64,000 nt of DNA, from the NCBI RefSeq assembly GCF_001659605.2, contig NC_035162.2, positions 7,831,248 through 7,895,247 on the forward strand, read 5' to 3'. The notes below the pieces were generated by a model, which had not been told where the DNA came from, made no database searches, and was given only the letters and a program-made list of their open reading frames with translations. Shown here piece after piece: positions 1 through 10,695 of the stretch; position 1 is the first letter of the stretch, and each line of letters begins with the position of its first letter. The DNA comes from Manihot esculenta. Lineage: Eukaryota; Streptophyta; Magnoliopsida; Malpighiales; Euphorbiaceae. Made by a program: the position numbers and the translations under genes.

Positions 1-358
1 AGAACGGATGACAATTGTCCTTTAATAAAGGAATTTATTCTTTTATAAATTTTGCTACTTACAAGAATTTGCATGACACGTTTCACACGAAGAATTTCTC
101 TAAATTAAAGAACTTGATAAAGTTATTTAAATTATATTAATTAAAAAATCTCATACTTAACTTAACCGCCGATGTCCATCCGCCGAAGCAAGCTGCAGCA
201 AGTCTCTCGAAGTACTCTAATTCCCAGGAATTAATTTTCGGAATTTTTGGTTTTCTGTTAATTTCCATGGAAATTCATAGATTTAAAAGCTCAATTTCTT
301 CTTGAATTGGACCACAATTTACTGTTTTCTTAGATATAGAGATACAATTATATCGGAA
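1..358. other. 5' flank / upstream region of the MCRS1-like gene
   Basis: This stretch is AT-rich and non-coding and ends just before the inferred ATG at 359. No clear TATA box could be assigned. The transcript leader probably lies in the last 150-200 bases, but the sequence does not fix its start. Confidence 0.5.
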
Positions 359-3300
359 ATGACAGCCCTTGCTGCTTCAGTTCCTCCATGGATCCCTGAA
401 GATGACCTCTTATTGAAGAACGCCGTTGAGGTATATTTCCCTTTTCATTTCGTTCTATTCCTTCACACTGCCAACTTATAATCATCATAGTCTTCAAATT
501 TTACTTTATCTGCTCTTGTTTTCCTGCTATTTTGAAACCCTAGGTGATTTTCCGAAATGGAATTTTGGAATCAGTTTGTGAAGGAAAATATGCGAATTTT
601 TCCTGTTTTCATTTTGGCGGTGTTTGTTATTTCAGGCAGGCGCTTCTTTGGAAGCACTTGCTAAAGGAGCAGTGAGATTCTCAAGAAAATTTACAGTCAG
701 TGAATTGCGTGATAGGTGGTATTCTCTCCTATATGACCCTGTTATTTCAGCTGAAGCTTCAGCTCGCATGGTGGAATTTGAACTTCCTGTCCCCAATTCC
801 AAAGTTAGTGCGGACATTTCTGCTAAAAGAAAGCTTGAAACAGTTAGACGAATGTACTATGCCAGGAGGAAGAAAACTTGTGTCCGACCTGGTGACTCTC
901 CTAGTATCAGTTTTATTGGTGCACCAGAGGCTAGTTTTGGAGACAATATGCCATTTGACAGTCAGCCACTTGGTGGAAGTTGCATGTTTGGAGAACGTAA
1001 TCAAAACCATCTTGGATTTGTTGGAAAGGATAATGAACTTCCTGTGGACTTTCCCTCTTTTGAGAAAGATAATGGATGCAAAAGTATTCCATGTAATGTG
1101 AGAGATGGATCAGTAGATTTTCCGAGTTGTGAGAGAGGTCAGGAGATGGCATTGGAACATCCGTTGCCAGAAAGTATTCCTTCGTTTCATGCAGAGGGAC
1201 TTTCCTCTCCTCTAGCATTATGGGAAACGATGAAGGACATTTCTCCACCTGCAATGCCAGTTAGTATAAGCATTGAAGATAAAGATAAACAAGAAGCGCA
1301 GTTGCATCGTGATGGTATGGAACTAGATGGTGATAAAATAAGTTTATCAGGAATGGATGTTGTCCATTCGGGGGCAATGTTGCAAGATAAACATGATGTT
1401 GATGTACTTAATAATTCAAATGCAATCCCAGAATGTGATTATGCAGATCTTTCACAGTCGCTTTTGAACTTTGCAAATGAGGATGAGCTGCTTTTAGTGG
1501 ATGTGAATGGGAAAGACACAATAGATAAATTCTGTTATGACGGAGCTTTGGTGAATTTTCCTAATGATATTCATGGTAAAGCACTAAATATTAAAGAATC
1601 GAAGACAATAGTTTCAGATAAAAACCAAATTCTTGCCAAGGCATGCCGTGCAGAGTTAGAGCCTGTTGTTGAAAGGTCACTTTCTAGTGATGTTGAGCAG
1701 CATGGTTTTTTGTGCTCAGAAATCAGTTTACCATCATCCACATCAGCAGCACATCCATGTTCTTCAGAGCAATGTGATGGAGAGATGGAGTGTACTTTAA
1801 ACAGTGAAGACCCTGACATCCCATCCAATGATGATGTTTTCTTTCCTAAAGAATATGCTTCTTCCATAATGAGAACGCAATCTAAAGAGGTTAGTTACTC
1901 ATCTTATTCACATGCTAATTTAAAGAATGACAAACAACAGCAAAGCTTGATGAACAAAGAAGCAAATCCTGCACAATCTCGAATTGCTCCCCAGATGACA
2001 AGACTGGACATATTGCCAGCAACCAACCCAGGCAACCAACTCGGTGGCTGTGGAATGAAATGTGAATCTCCTGATGATGTAGCGTCCAGACAGGCTGGCA
2101 ATGCTGAGGGATACACCAACCAATGCAGGACAACACAGGAAACTCTAATTTCTGGCCCAGTTGGATCAGTAAAGGCAGAGGCATTACATGCATGTAATGC
2201 TACGTGTTTGCCATTATATGCAAAACCATGCTCCCCTAAACGAGTAACTTCAGTACCAGAAGCCAAACCCTTAACATTAAATCAGGAAGAATCTGATATT
2301 GACGATGAAGAAATTCCATCCTATTCTGACATCGAAGCCATGGTAAATCTGACTAAATGTGTTATTTTGGGGGATTCAGCTTGATCTTCTGTCTTCTTTC
2401 AACTTGTTTTTAAGTTCTTTCTCTGATTAACATTATGGTTCTTCCTTTCAGATACTTGATATGGACTTATGCCCTGATGATACAGATTCTTCTATTGATA
2501 GGCAAGGTAACTTATGGATGTTTCGCTTTTAGTATATTTTCCATTCTACATGTAAGTTTATCCTTGAAACTATGTGTTGCAAATTCTGCTATTCTAACAG
2601 TCACAAATGTAGTTATGACCTATGCTATTAATTGTATATGTTCAGATGATATTTGCCTTCCATATTATGAATATCTCCTGGTGGTTACCAATTAATTGTC
2701 CTAGTGAAGGGAGCTAATTAATTAATATGAGAAATATTTTGATTCTTGTAGCCACTAAGTTAAAATAAATCAAGTGTAGTTATCTCCAGATAAGTGGGCT
2801 TTAGCTTTTCTCTTCCTAAATTCCAGTCTCAAGTTATCAAAATGAGGATACCAGACGGACAATTATAAGATTGGAGCAATGTGCCCAGTCATCTGTACAA
2901 AGAGTGATTGCTTCTCGAGGAGCATTTGCTGTCTTGTATGGGCGTCATTTGAAGCATTATATAAGGGAAACTGAGGTATGTTAAACTAATGTTTCACCTT
3001 TCTTTTTCCAATAGCATAAGTGGTAGCAGTTATACTCTTAATTGATTTTTGTTCAAGAATCAAGATTAATCTATTAGTTTGTGCTTATGACTGTGATTAA
3101 TCTCTCAGCTTTTGTTTATTGTTAGAGTTTGTGCAATATTTTTTACCTTTTTATATGTGACCTCCTCCTACCTTATAGGTCATACTTGGCAGAGCAACAA
3201 ATGATATGGAAGTTGACATTGACTTGGGAAGAGAAGGACCTGCCAACAAAATATCAAGACGTCAGGTTGCATATGTTTCAGTGTCTTCTGATGCAATTCA

Positions 3301-4186
3301 TATTTGCATTTAAAGCTGGTTGGGTGGATCATATTAATTTCCTTGTTCTTTTATTTAATGTTATAATCTTCTCTTTAATTTATTGATGGAGACTCAAATG
3401 GTGTTGCACTTTCTGACATATTATCTTTGTCTATGATTTTGTTAAAGTGATGCAGACACAAGGAATTAGAAATAAAAATAAAGAAATTAAGAAAGAAGAA
3501 GCAATCAAAGGCGAATAGTACTTATCAGGAAAATTTTTTCGCCTTTATGATTGAATTTGAATATTTTAGGATTCTTTGAGTTCAATCCAGGGCCCTGACA
3601 TTATTTCCTCACCTTTGAAATCCTGTAGTTCAGAGCAAACTGTTCTGTGTATGGAAGATGGTTCTGTTCAGATGTTACTGTGTAACTTTTCACAATTCCA
3701 TTCATGTCAATCAAATACCCCCCTTTAGTTCCTTGATGTACCCTGTGGCCTTTAATTGTATGGAATTGTGACTGGTTGTTGCTAGGCACTTATAAAAATG
3801 GAAGCAGATGGTTCCTTCTTGTTGAAGAACCTTGGTAAGAGCCTAGTATTTTTGAATGGCAAAGAAATTGCTATTGGACAGAGTATGAGTCTTCGTTCAA
3901 ATAGTTTGATCGAGGTATGTGGTTTCCCGTTATCTTCCTGTTTAATAAGCTTTAAGCTGTTTGAGTGGTTTTGCCGTCTTATATTCAATTTATGCTTTTC
4001 CTTTGCGATCATTATATTGCTTGCACTGATCTGTTGTTCAGTAACGAGAGAATTAATTTATTGCTAGTATTGGATCTACAGATTGGGGGAATGGCATTTG
4101 TGTTTGAATTTGATAGCAAATGTGTGGGTCAGCATCTGGCAAATGCCACCAAAATCCACCAGCAAAACAATATCAAATATGAATGA
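359..4186 (+). CDS. FHA-domain protein, microspherule protein 1 (MCRS1)-like, 7 exons, 767 aa
   Basis: Exons: 359-430, 636-2342, 2452-2506, 2827-2975, 3179-3265, 3786-3914, 4082-4186. All junctions are GT-AG and the frame stays open through 767 codons. The ATG at 359 is chosen because the first exon (WIPEDDLLLKNAVE) joins in frame to AGASLEALAKGAV, the N-terminal domain typical of plant MCRS1 proteins. A long acidic, low-complexity middle follows, then the conserved ILDMDLCPDD box. The C-terminal FHA domain runs from about residue 662 to 750, with VILGR and KISRRQA as its phosphopeptide-binding signature. MCRS1 proteins are nuclear; in animals they belong to the INO80 and NSL complexes, and the Arabidopsis relative At3g54350 (EMB1967) is essential for embryos. 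Chromatin or transcription function is inferred from the family. The largest intron, 3266-3785, is 520 nt. Confidence 0.9.
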
Positions 4187-7100
4187 TCAGAAGGGATTTC
4201 ATGAGTAAACAAAGCAATCAATTGTTTCCTCTATGTCCCATATCAAGCTTCATTAGGCGTACAAAAGCCAGTCTTGTAATAGTGTGCCCTTGCGTTGGAC
4301 GTACACTGTCCAACTATATATATGTTGAAGAAAATTTCATATCTTGGACAATAATTGTGTTTATGGCAACACATACTATGTATATGAAATATAGTTGGTA
4401 ATTCATCCTACTTCATAAAATATGGAAGAATAATAAACAATGAAGGATATAGCTGATCATATATAATATTATCTACAAATGGTCTAGTGCAGTAATTTTT
4501 TTCCCACGTTTATTATTATTATTATTATTATTTGGATAGAATGTCCATAATTATCCATTTCATTTTCTGTTGCTCCCACCATGATCTCATATCTACAACT
4601 TCCTGTACACTGCTAGAAACATCTGGATCAAGGGGACAGAAAAAGGAATGGACCATAATGAATGTGCTTGTTTTGTGATTGTGTGACAATTGGCAACATT
4701 ACTATAAACCCTGCAGCATCTCTCCTCTTGATTATAAATGACGCAGACTCAATTACAGGCTGGAGACGAACTTCAGATCACGTGTTGCGTTAGATGATGT
4801 GTGAGGTGTTAAAAAAAAACTGATCAATTTATTCGGAGTGTGTGCTTTTTACACATCTTTGGTCCAGAGTTTGGTGATATTCGACTTCACCATACTGATA
4901 TGGACGAGCGGAAAGGAGCCTTATGCAGTATGCACGCCAATAGGTAGGTATAGATTTTTTACATTTACCGTCTGGATATCCAGAAAACTCTTTGACGTCC
5001 AGAGTATAGAAACTTGATAGTAAACCACGTCCAGCTGCTTGCTTATATTGGAAGATTTCAAATTTCTTGGGGTTTCAGTCGTTTAATTTCTTGTTGTTAA
5101 CTGCATGGTCCAAGTGATTTTTTCAATTGCCGGTAAAAATGTTTTACGGAGTGCAATGAATTTAACAAATAATTTATGTTATTTGGATCATTTTATTTGA
5201 TTAATTTTTATGGGAAAATATATTTTAATTGTTTGATTTTTTTAAGCTAACAAATAATTTATTTTAAAAGAAATTAAATCATATAATAAAGAATTGAAAT
5301 TTCGTAAGAATTGGTATGGTCTCGTAGAACTTAAGCTGATTTGGTGTAGTTTACCAATAAAGCTCTAAATCACTCCTAAATAAACTAGACGTCTTTTTTT
5401 TTTCTTCCAAATTAAAATGAAAAAAATTTGTTGAGAATCTGAAGGTAATGTATTTCACTTCAGTAGATCTGTCCCTTTTCTCAATGTTTTATTGTATTTT
5501 TCCGCTACAATGTGAGGGGTATTTTCTGATTATTTTATTTTGTTTTATTAAATTGGATTTTATTGATTTATTAAAGGCAACTAGTAATAAAAAAAATATT
5601 TTTTATTTGAAATAAAAAAATTAGTAAAATTTTAATTTATTTAATTTATTTTATTTAATTTTTTGTTTGAAATGAAAAGATTTATTTTTTAAAATTTATA
5701 AAATTATTATTTATATAAATAATTAAATTATATATGATTTTGTTAGAATTTATTTTATATTTTTTGTGAAAATCTTAATATTTTAAAAAAGTAAAATTAT
5801 TGATTAAAAAAACTAAAATATGAGTGCCAAGTGCCAACTGCTAACTATGAAGACCTATAAATTATCGAAAGAATCTCAAAAGAACCTATCATTGGATTAT
5901 TCTGATGGTAAAACTTGGGGATAGAAGAAATTAAAGAAAGGGAAAAAAAGAAAGTTTCAAAGGGATTCTTATAATTCACTCAAAACTTTTCACTTTGGAC
6001 TTTAAAGTTTAAACTTTACTTAAAGTTTAAATGTTATTTTTATTTATTTTATTATAATAAAAAGAGTTAACATTTGGGAACTTCTAATATTTTATATTAT
6101 AATTGGAACATTTTTTTAATCTAACTTAGAGACTGAATTTTCTTTACAGAAGTTTTGAAAATGTATATTTTTACGTCAAATGTGTAAATTTCAGAGTGCT
6201 TCTCAATATAACAAGATTCGAGATGACTTGAGAAAAAATTTATATACTTAACTAATTATATTAAGCATTCATATGGTTCTAGAAAGTAAATTATATTTAA
6301 AAAATATTATAAAAATAAATTTAAAAATATTTTTAACAGAAAATATTGAAAATATTTTTCATAAAAAATATTTTTATGAAAAATGAATTAATTTCATAAA
6401 AATATTTTTTAATAAAATAATTTATTTTTTATTATTTAATTTTAATTTAAAAAATAAAATATATTAATAAATTTATATATATAATAACACATTTAAAATA
6501 TGAAAAATGACTTAATCTTTTAAGGGCTTAATTTTTTTTTTCATCAATAAATTATTTTTTCTTAATTAAATTTTTTAAATATTTTAAATATCATAAAATA
6601 TTAAAAATATTTTCCTAAAACTAAAATATTTATACTTACCAATTTTTTTTTGAAATTTATACTATTTTATTATATTCTATATTCTATTTTAATATTAATT
6701 AATTATATGTTTATTTATAATTATCATTATATATTAATTTTATTTATACGTTATTTGTAAATATTTAATTTGAATTTGTTATTTATTGTTTAGGGCTATA
6801 CGACTACCCATTACTAAAATTTAGAGTTATAGAGCTGTTTTGAAAAGAAAAGCTCCTTTTAAATTCTTTTATGGCTCATGTTGAGTTTTGATTCGAGAGA
6901 TTGATGGCTTTTACTAAGTTTAGGAATACTAAGTATTTTATTAATTAATAAATTTTTTAAAATATTAAAAATATTTTAATATATTTTTTACGATTAAAAA
7001 ATTAACTAATAAATTCATCTTTATTATTAAATAATAATTTTCTTTATTTTGAATATGGAAGCAATGGTAGAGTTAGACGTAGACGGCAACTGCACACAAC

Positions 7101-7399
7101 TCACAGAAGAGAAGTAAATTAGCTAAACACCCGTCGTTATATCAATCACCATAAGTGTCTTTATCTCGTTCAAGCAATCTCTCCTTTCTCTCAATCCAAG
7201 ATTCATCCTTTTTTTTTTTTTAACTAAAATTTAAATAGCCAATAATATTACACTGTTGAAGCCTCCAACAAAAGCTCTTGCTTACCAATCTTTAAATATG
7301 AGCATTTACAGAACTACTCTGACAGTCTCCCCGTCAAAGTTAAAAGCCACCCACTATCACATTTTGCAAAGCCGAGCCAATACCCAATGTCACACTGCA
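4187..7399. other. AT-rich intergenic region
   Basis: This region holds the 3' flank of the MCRS1-like gene and the DNA that once adjoined the LRR gene before the MULE inserted. It has a (TTA)n run at 4511-4533 and long AT-only stretches at 5550-7030. No ORF with family resemblance is visible. The last 300 bases, from about 7070, are less AT-rich and probably contain the displaced promoter of the LRR gene. Confidence 0.6.
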
Positions 7400-7408
7400 A
7401 AATTTAAA
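7400..7408. repeat. MULE target-site duplication, left copy
   Basis: The 9-bp sequence AAATTTAAA directly precedes the left inverted repeat and recurs exactly at 10496-10504. A 9-bp duplication is characteristic of the Mutator superfamily. The palindromic, AT-only sequence gives some chance of coincidence, but both copies abut the TIR ends exactly. Confidence 0.9.
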
Positions 7409-7567
7409 GGGTAATTTACGATTTAGTCCCTGGGTATTGCCATTATTAACAAGTCAGTCCCTGTATTTTCAGAAACCTATTAAAACGTCCTTATATAATT
7501 AAAACGTTAACAAATCAGTCCTTCCATCCACTATTACCCTCTTTTCCGTTAAAAATAAGATGAAAAG
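7409..7567 (+). repeat. MULE left terminal inverted repeat (159 bp)
   Basis: This matches the reverse complement of 10337-10495 over its full length, with three substitutions and no gaps. Similarity stops after GATGAAAAG at 7559-7567. In MULEs the TIRs carry transposase-binding sites and often the promoters of internal genes; here the left TIR lies about 300 bp upstream of the GRF gene ATG. Confidence 0.95.
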
Positions 7568-7863
7568 GAGAGAGAATATTTTAAAATTTCAATTTTACCC
7601 TTTTCAATCCCTATTAAGCAGAAATGTATGGATGGGTTTGCCATAACAGTCCGATTACAACCCTAGAAACAACCTCTCATCATCTCTCAGCAGACAATCC
7701 TCCCTTTACTCTCTCACCTCCAATTTTACCCTTTTAAGCATACTCCATCATCTCTCGGCAGACTATCTTCAACATTGATCAAGCACTGAAAGGATCCCAC
7801 CTCCGTTTCGTTCATAATAGCCGACGATCAAGCACCTAAAGGATTCATTCTATCTTTGCGAGA

Positions 7864-8268
7864 ATGTCTGGCATCAGCGGATCGATGGGAAGCTGGGATG
7901 GTGGTTACATGAATGTGAATTGCTGCTGTGGAAAAAGAGCGGGGGTTCGCATATCTGAATCTGCTAGTAATCCAAACAAGCTGTATTATTACTGTCGAGA
8001 TAACAAATGTGGGTCATTTCTTGGGTGGTGCATTCCAACAAATGTGAACTCTCCAACATCAAACAGTATAGGTAAAGGGTTAGAGGTATTCAAGGCCAAC
8101 TTATCAAGAACGATTGCAGAGATTAAAGAAGAGTTGCTGAAGATTAATGAAGAGACCAAAAAATTACATGTAAAGCTGCAAAAAATTGAAGCTATTTTGA
8201 ACCAGATGAAGAATTGTATGATAATTATATTGTTACTCTTGATAGTGTTTGCTGTAAAAACACCATAA
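7864..8268 (+). CDS. GRF-type zinc-finger protein with coiled coil and C-terminal membrane anchor, 134 aa, inside the MULE
   Basis: A complete single-exon ORF. Residues 20-56 form a GRF-type zinc finger: CxCG at 20-23, the NP turn at 36-37, YYYC at 41-44, then C49 and W55. A lysine/glutamate-rich stretch at about 78-112 predicts a coiled coil, and residues 115-131 are a hydrophobic segment of Ile, Leu and Val near the C-terminus, likely a tail anchor. Small plant proteins with this layout are common and usually annotated as uncharacterised (At4g04775-like); their role is unknown. GRF fingers in other proteins bind nucleic acid. The gene lies wholly between the MULE TIRs and converges on the transposase relic, the position mudrB holds in maize MuDR. 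It could be a captured host gene or an accessory transposon gene. No stop or frameshift interrupts it. Confidence 0.8.
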   Translation: MSGISGSMGSWDGGYMNVNCCCGKRAGVRISESASNPNKLYYYCRDNKCGSFLGWCIPTNVNSPTSNSIGKGLEVFKANLSRTIAEIKEELLKINEETKKLHVKLQKIEAILNQMKNCMIIILLLLIVFAVKTP

Positions 8269-9016
8269 AAAGTTGTTTAGATGCATTATATAAAGCTGCA
8301 GAAGATAGAAGTTATGTTGAACCAGATTGTAGTATATTCTTTATGTATGAATGAATTCTGTACTATTTATCTAAGTTAGATGAGTGGAATTTTAGCATGT
8401 TAGTTTCTTGTAAGTGAATGGTTAAAATGAAGGACCAAACAGTTGTACTGATTCAAAACTGGAGGACCTAATAGTTTCGAAATTTAATATATAAGGACTA
8501 AAAAATTGTAAACGTTAAAACTTAAAGGACGAAGAAATTTTAAATACTTAAATAAATGGACTTAGAAGTTGTAAAATTAAAAGTAATAGAAGAGTGATGA
8601 TAATGTTACATTTATCCAACTGTAACTTAATATCAAGTACAAACAAATTTTATAAATGCACAATGAATAAAATTGGAGCTGAGCAAATGAAATTAAAGGC
8701 ATAACTTCATTAATATGTCCTTTTTGTTCAAATATGTATTACAAAATGAGACTTTACAAAATCAGACTTGATCATTACAATGTCATACATCTATTACTGC
8801 CATTTTAATGATCAAGTAAGGCCAATATTTGTAGCACTGTACCAATATCTATGATAAACTCTCAAAAAAGAATCTGTGCACAGATTTACAATATTTACAA
8901 ATAGACAAAAAGCTCAATCCAATGCCCCAAAATACATGTTTTTCCAAAATGTACAAATTATATCCCATCAACTAACAACATTCTCAAAAAGATCATTGGA
9001 TATTCCAAAGGCTCCT
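8269..9016. other. MULE interior between the GRF gene and the transposase relic
   Basis: This is the 3' side of both convergent genes. It is AT-rich with no credible ORF. Phrases like those in the TIRs (for example AAGGACTAAA near 8500) recur in degraded form between about 8430 and 8560, which may mark an older nested or rearranged MULE end. Confidence 0.5.
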
Positions 9017-9706
9017 TTAGATAGTTGGTCCACCACTTGATCCCACTTGATTAGTATTAACCCCTCTTGAAGTCCCCGCACTTGATGCAGTAGTGTGTTT
9101 TCTCTTCTTTTGACTTGCAGCCATATTTGCCTACAATTAGAGAAATACATAAAAAGGTTAAAAAGGTTAAAATAGATTCATTATATGCAAGCAAACAAAG
9201 GTATAGTTACCCCAACAGCAGCATATTGACAACTTCTCTTATTGTGGCATGTTTGTAAGCACCTAGCACAAGTGACAGTTGTTGTCCTCCTTCCTCTTGC
9301 TGGTGGTTCACTCTCATCTCTCTTTCTAGCCTTCCTTGGCCTTCCTGGTTGCCTCCTCAAAGGAGGTGGCAACATTGATGGGTGTTCATTATCAGGTTTA
9401 AGCTCAGTTTGAGGAACAGGATGTATGGCACCTGCATAAACTCTTGAATAGCACTGCACAGTATAATATTCATGGCAATTTATGACTATGTTTGTACAAC
9501 TCAAAAGCCAACATTAAATCATCATCATTTTCTACACTCATCCCACTACCAGTAACAAACGAAACAAATGATGCAGCTATGTTAAACAACTTATAAACAT
9601 CAAACAACAAGGATATGTACGAATACCTTGCAATAGGGACATTATATAAAGAATCGGTTTTGTTTTCATATGTCAACACCACAGTAAATCTCTCTTCCAC
9701 AGCCAT
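9017..9706 (-). pseudogene. MuDR-type transposase relic, N- and C-termini only, catalytic core deleted
   Basis: Reading leftward on minus, ATG at 9706 opens an ORF beginning MAVEERFTVVLTYENK that reaches an acidic NDDDL motif, resembling the short N-terminal PB1-like region of plant MULE transposases. It stops near 9473. An overlapping second frame (about 9460-9195) gives the typical MULE transposase C-terminus: a PPPLRRQPGRPRKARKR basic stretch followed by a CCHC-like knuckle, CARCLQTCHNKRSC. A plausible GT-AG intron then leads to a last exon with a KKRKHTTASS stretch and a stop at 9017. The whole DDE core, several hundred residues in intact relatives, is absent, so N- and C-terminal coding ends are joined by an internal deletion near 9480-9500. 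It cannot encode an active transposase, though transcription from the right TIR remains possible. Confidence 0.8.
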
Positions 9707-9908
9707 GTTTTCAGACCTGCACACATGAATCACACATTCTTTAATTAGTCAAAATCTCCTGAAAAAAAAACATACTCTAAAACTATCAGTAACAGTAAGT
9801 GGTACCCACATGTTTTACTATAATACAAATATTATGATCACACATCCAAAGAAAAAAAAAATAAAAGAAAGCACAAAAAGTTACCTTTCCCCAGTTGTTT
9901 GACAGAAA

Positions 9909-10100
9909 CCAACAAAATCGGGACCACAACTTCTCTTCAACAGAACCCAACTTCTCTTCGATAAAAACCAACAAAATCGGGACCACAACTTCTCTTCGAC
10001 AGAACCCAACTTATCTTCGATAAAAACCAACAAAATCGAGACCACAACTTCTCTTCGACAGAACCCAACTTCTCTTCGATAAAAACCAACAAAATCGAGA
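9909..10100. repeat. 59-bp subterminal tandem repeat in the MULE, about 3.2 copies
   Basis: The phrase CCAACAAAATCG starts at 9909, 9968, 10027 and 10086, an exact 59-bp period. Each unit also contains ACAACTTCTCTTC and GAACCCAACTT. Copies differ by only a few substitutions. A purine-rich, loosely repetitive tract (GAAGAGA, GGGATTT, TTATCGATTTGGG) continues to about 10310. The array occupies the leader region of the transposase relic, next to the right TIR. Confidence 0.9.
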
Positions 10101-10336
10101 AGAGAGGATTTAGGGAAGAAGATGGAAGTTAGAGATTTGAGAAGAGAAGTTATCGACTTGGGAGAAGACAGAAAGTTAGGGATTTAGGAAGAGAGAGGTT
10201 ATCGATTTGGGAAGAAAAGAGAAATTAGGGATTTCGGAACAGAGGTTTTCATTTTCGGGAGAAGAGAGAGAGAGGATAGGGATTTGAGAAGAGAAATTAT
10301 CGATTTGGGGAAAAGTTACACTAAGGTTATTTTGGT

Positions 10337-10495
10337 CTTTTCATCTTATTTTTAACGGAAAAGAGGGTAATAGTGGATGGAAGGACTGATTTGTTAACGT
10401 TTTGATTATATAAGGACGTTTTAATAGGTTTCTGAAAATACAGGAACTGACTTGTTAATAATGGCAATATCCAGGGACTAAATCGTAAATTACCC
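10337..10495 (-). repeat. MULE right terminal inverted repeat (159 bp)
   Basis: This is the reverse complement of 7409-7567 with three substitutions. It ends at 10495, directly against the second AAATTTAAA target duplication. The outer end is 200 bp upstream of the LRR gene ATG, so any promoter activity of this TIR could affect that gene. Confidence 0.95.
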
Positions 10496-10504
10496 AAATT
10501 TAAA
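10496..10504. repeat. MULE target-site duplication, right copy
   Basis: AAATTTAAA, identical to 7400-7408, follows the last base of the right TIR. Confidence 0.9.
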
Positions 10505-10695
10505 AGCCCATTTCTCTCTTTTTCCTGTCGTCTCCATTTGTCCCGCTTCGGACTATTTCTGATTCTCCTACTCAAAGTTTCCGGTCTTTTCATCCTCTTC
10601 TTTCTTCTCTCTTCACTTCACTTCCATCCTCCTTATCTTGTTTCTTTAATCTTCAATCCACCGTCCACATCAAATTCTTTTGAGAAGTTTACCAA

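Larger units (their letters stand above)
7409..10495. mobile_element. Mutator-like element (MULE), 3087 bp, with GRF gene and deleted transposase
   Basis: The ends form inverted repeats, 7409-7567 and 10337-10495, each 159 nt with no indels and only three mismatches. Both begin GGGTAATTTACGATTTAGTC and are flanked by the 9-bp duplication AAATTTAAA. Inside are a plus-strand GRF zinc-finger ORF (7864-8268) and, on minus, N- and C-terminal pieces of a MuDR-type transposase (9706-9017) lacking the catalytic core. A 59-bp tandem repeat lies close to the right TIR. Near-identical TIRs and a perfect target duplication imply a recent insertion. Without the catalytic core the copy should be non-autonomous and would need transposase from elsewhere. 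Identification as a MULE rests on TIR length, duplication size and transposase remnants. Confidence 0.95.

Noticed and set aside
624..2384. A free-standing 586-aa ORF starting at 624
   Set aside because: Its first codons are intron sequence. A first exon at 359-430 joins in frame at 636, and the 3' end runs past a GT donor at 2343.
9786..9986. 66-aa minus-strand ORF in the MULE
   Set aside because: It is a translation of the 59-bp tandem repeat (repeated VPILLVFIEEKL-like phrases) plus a poly-Phe run, and is not a gene.
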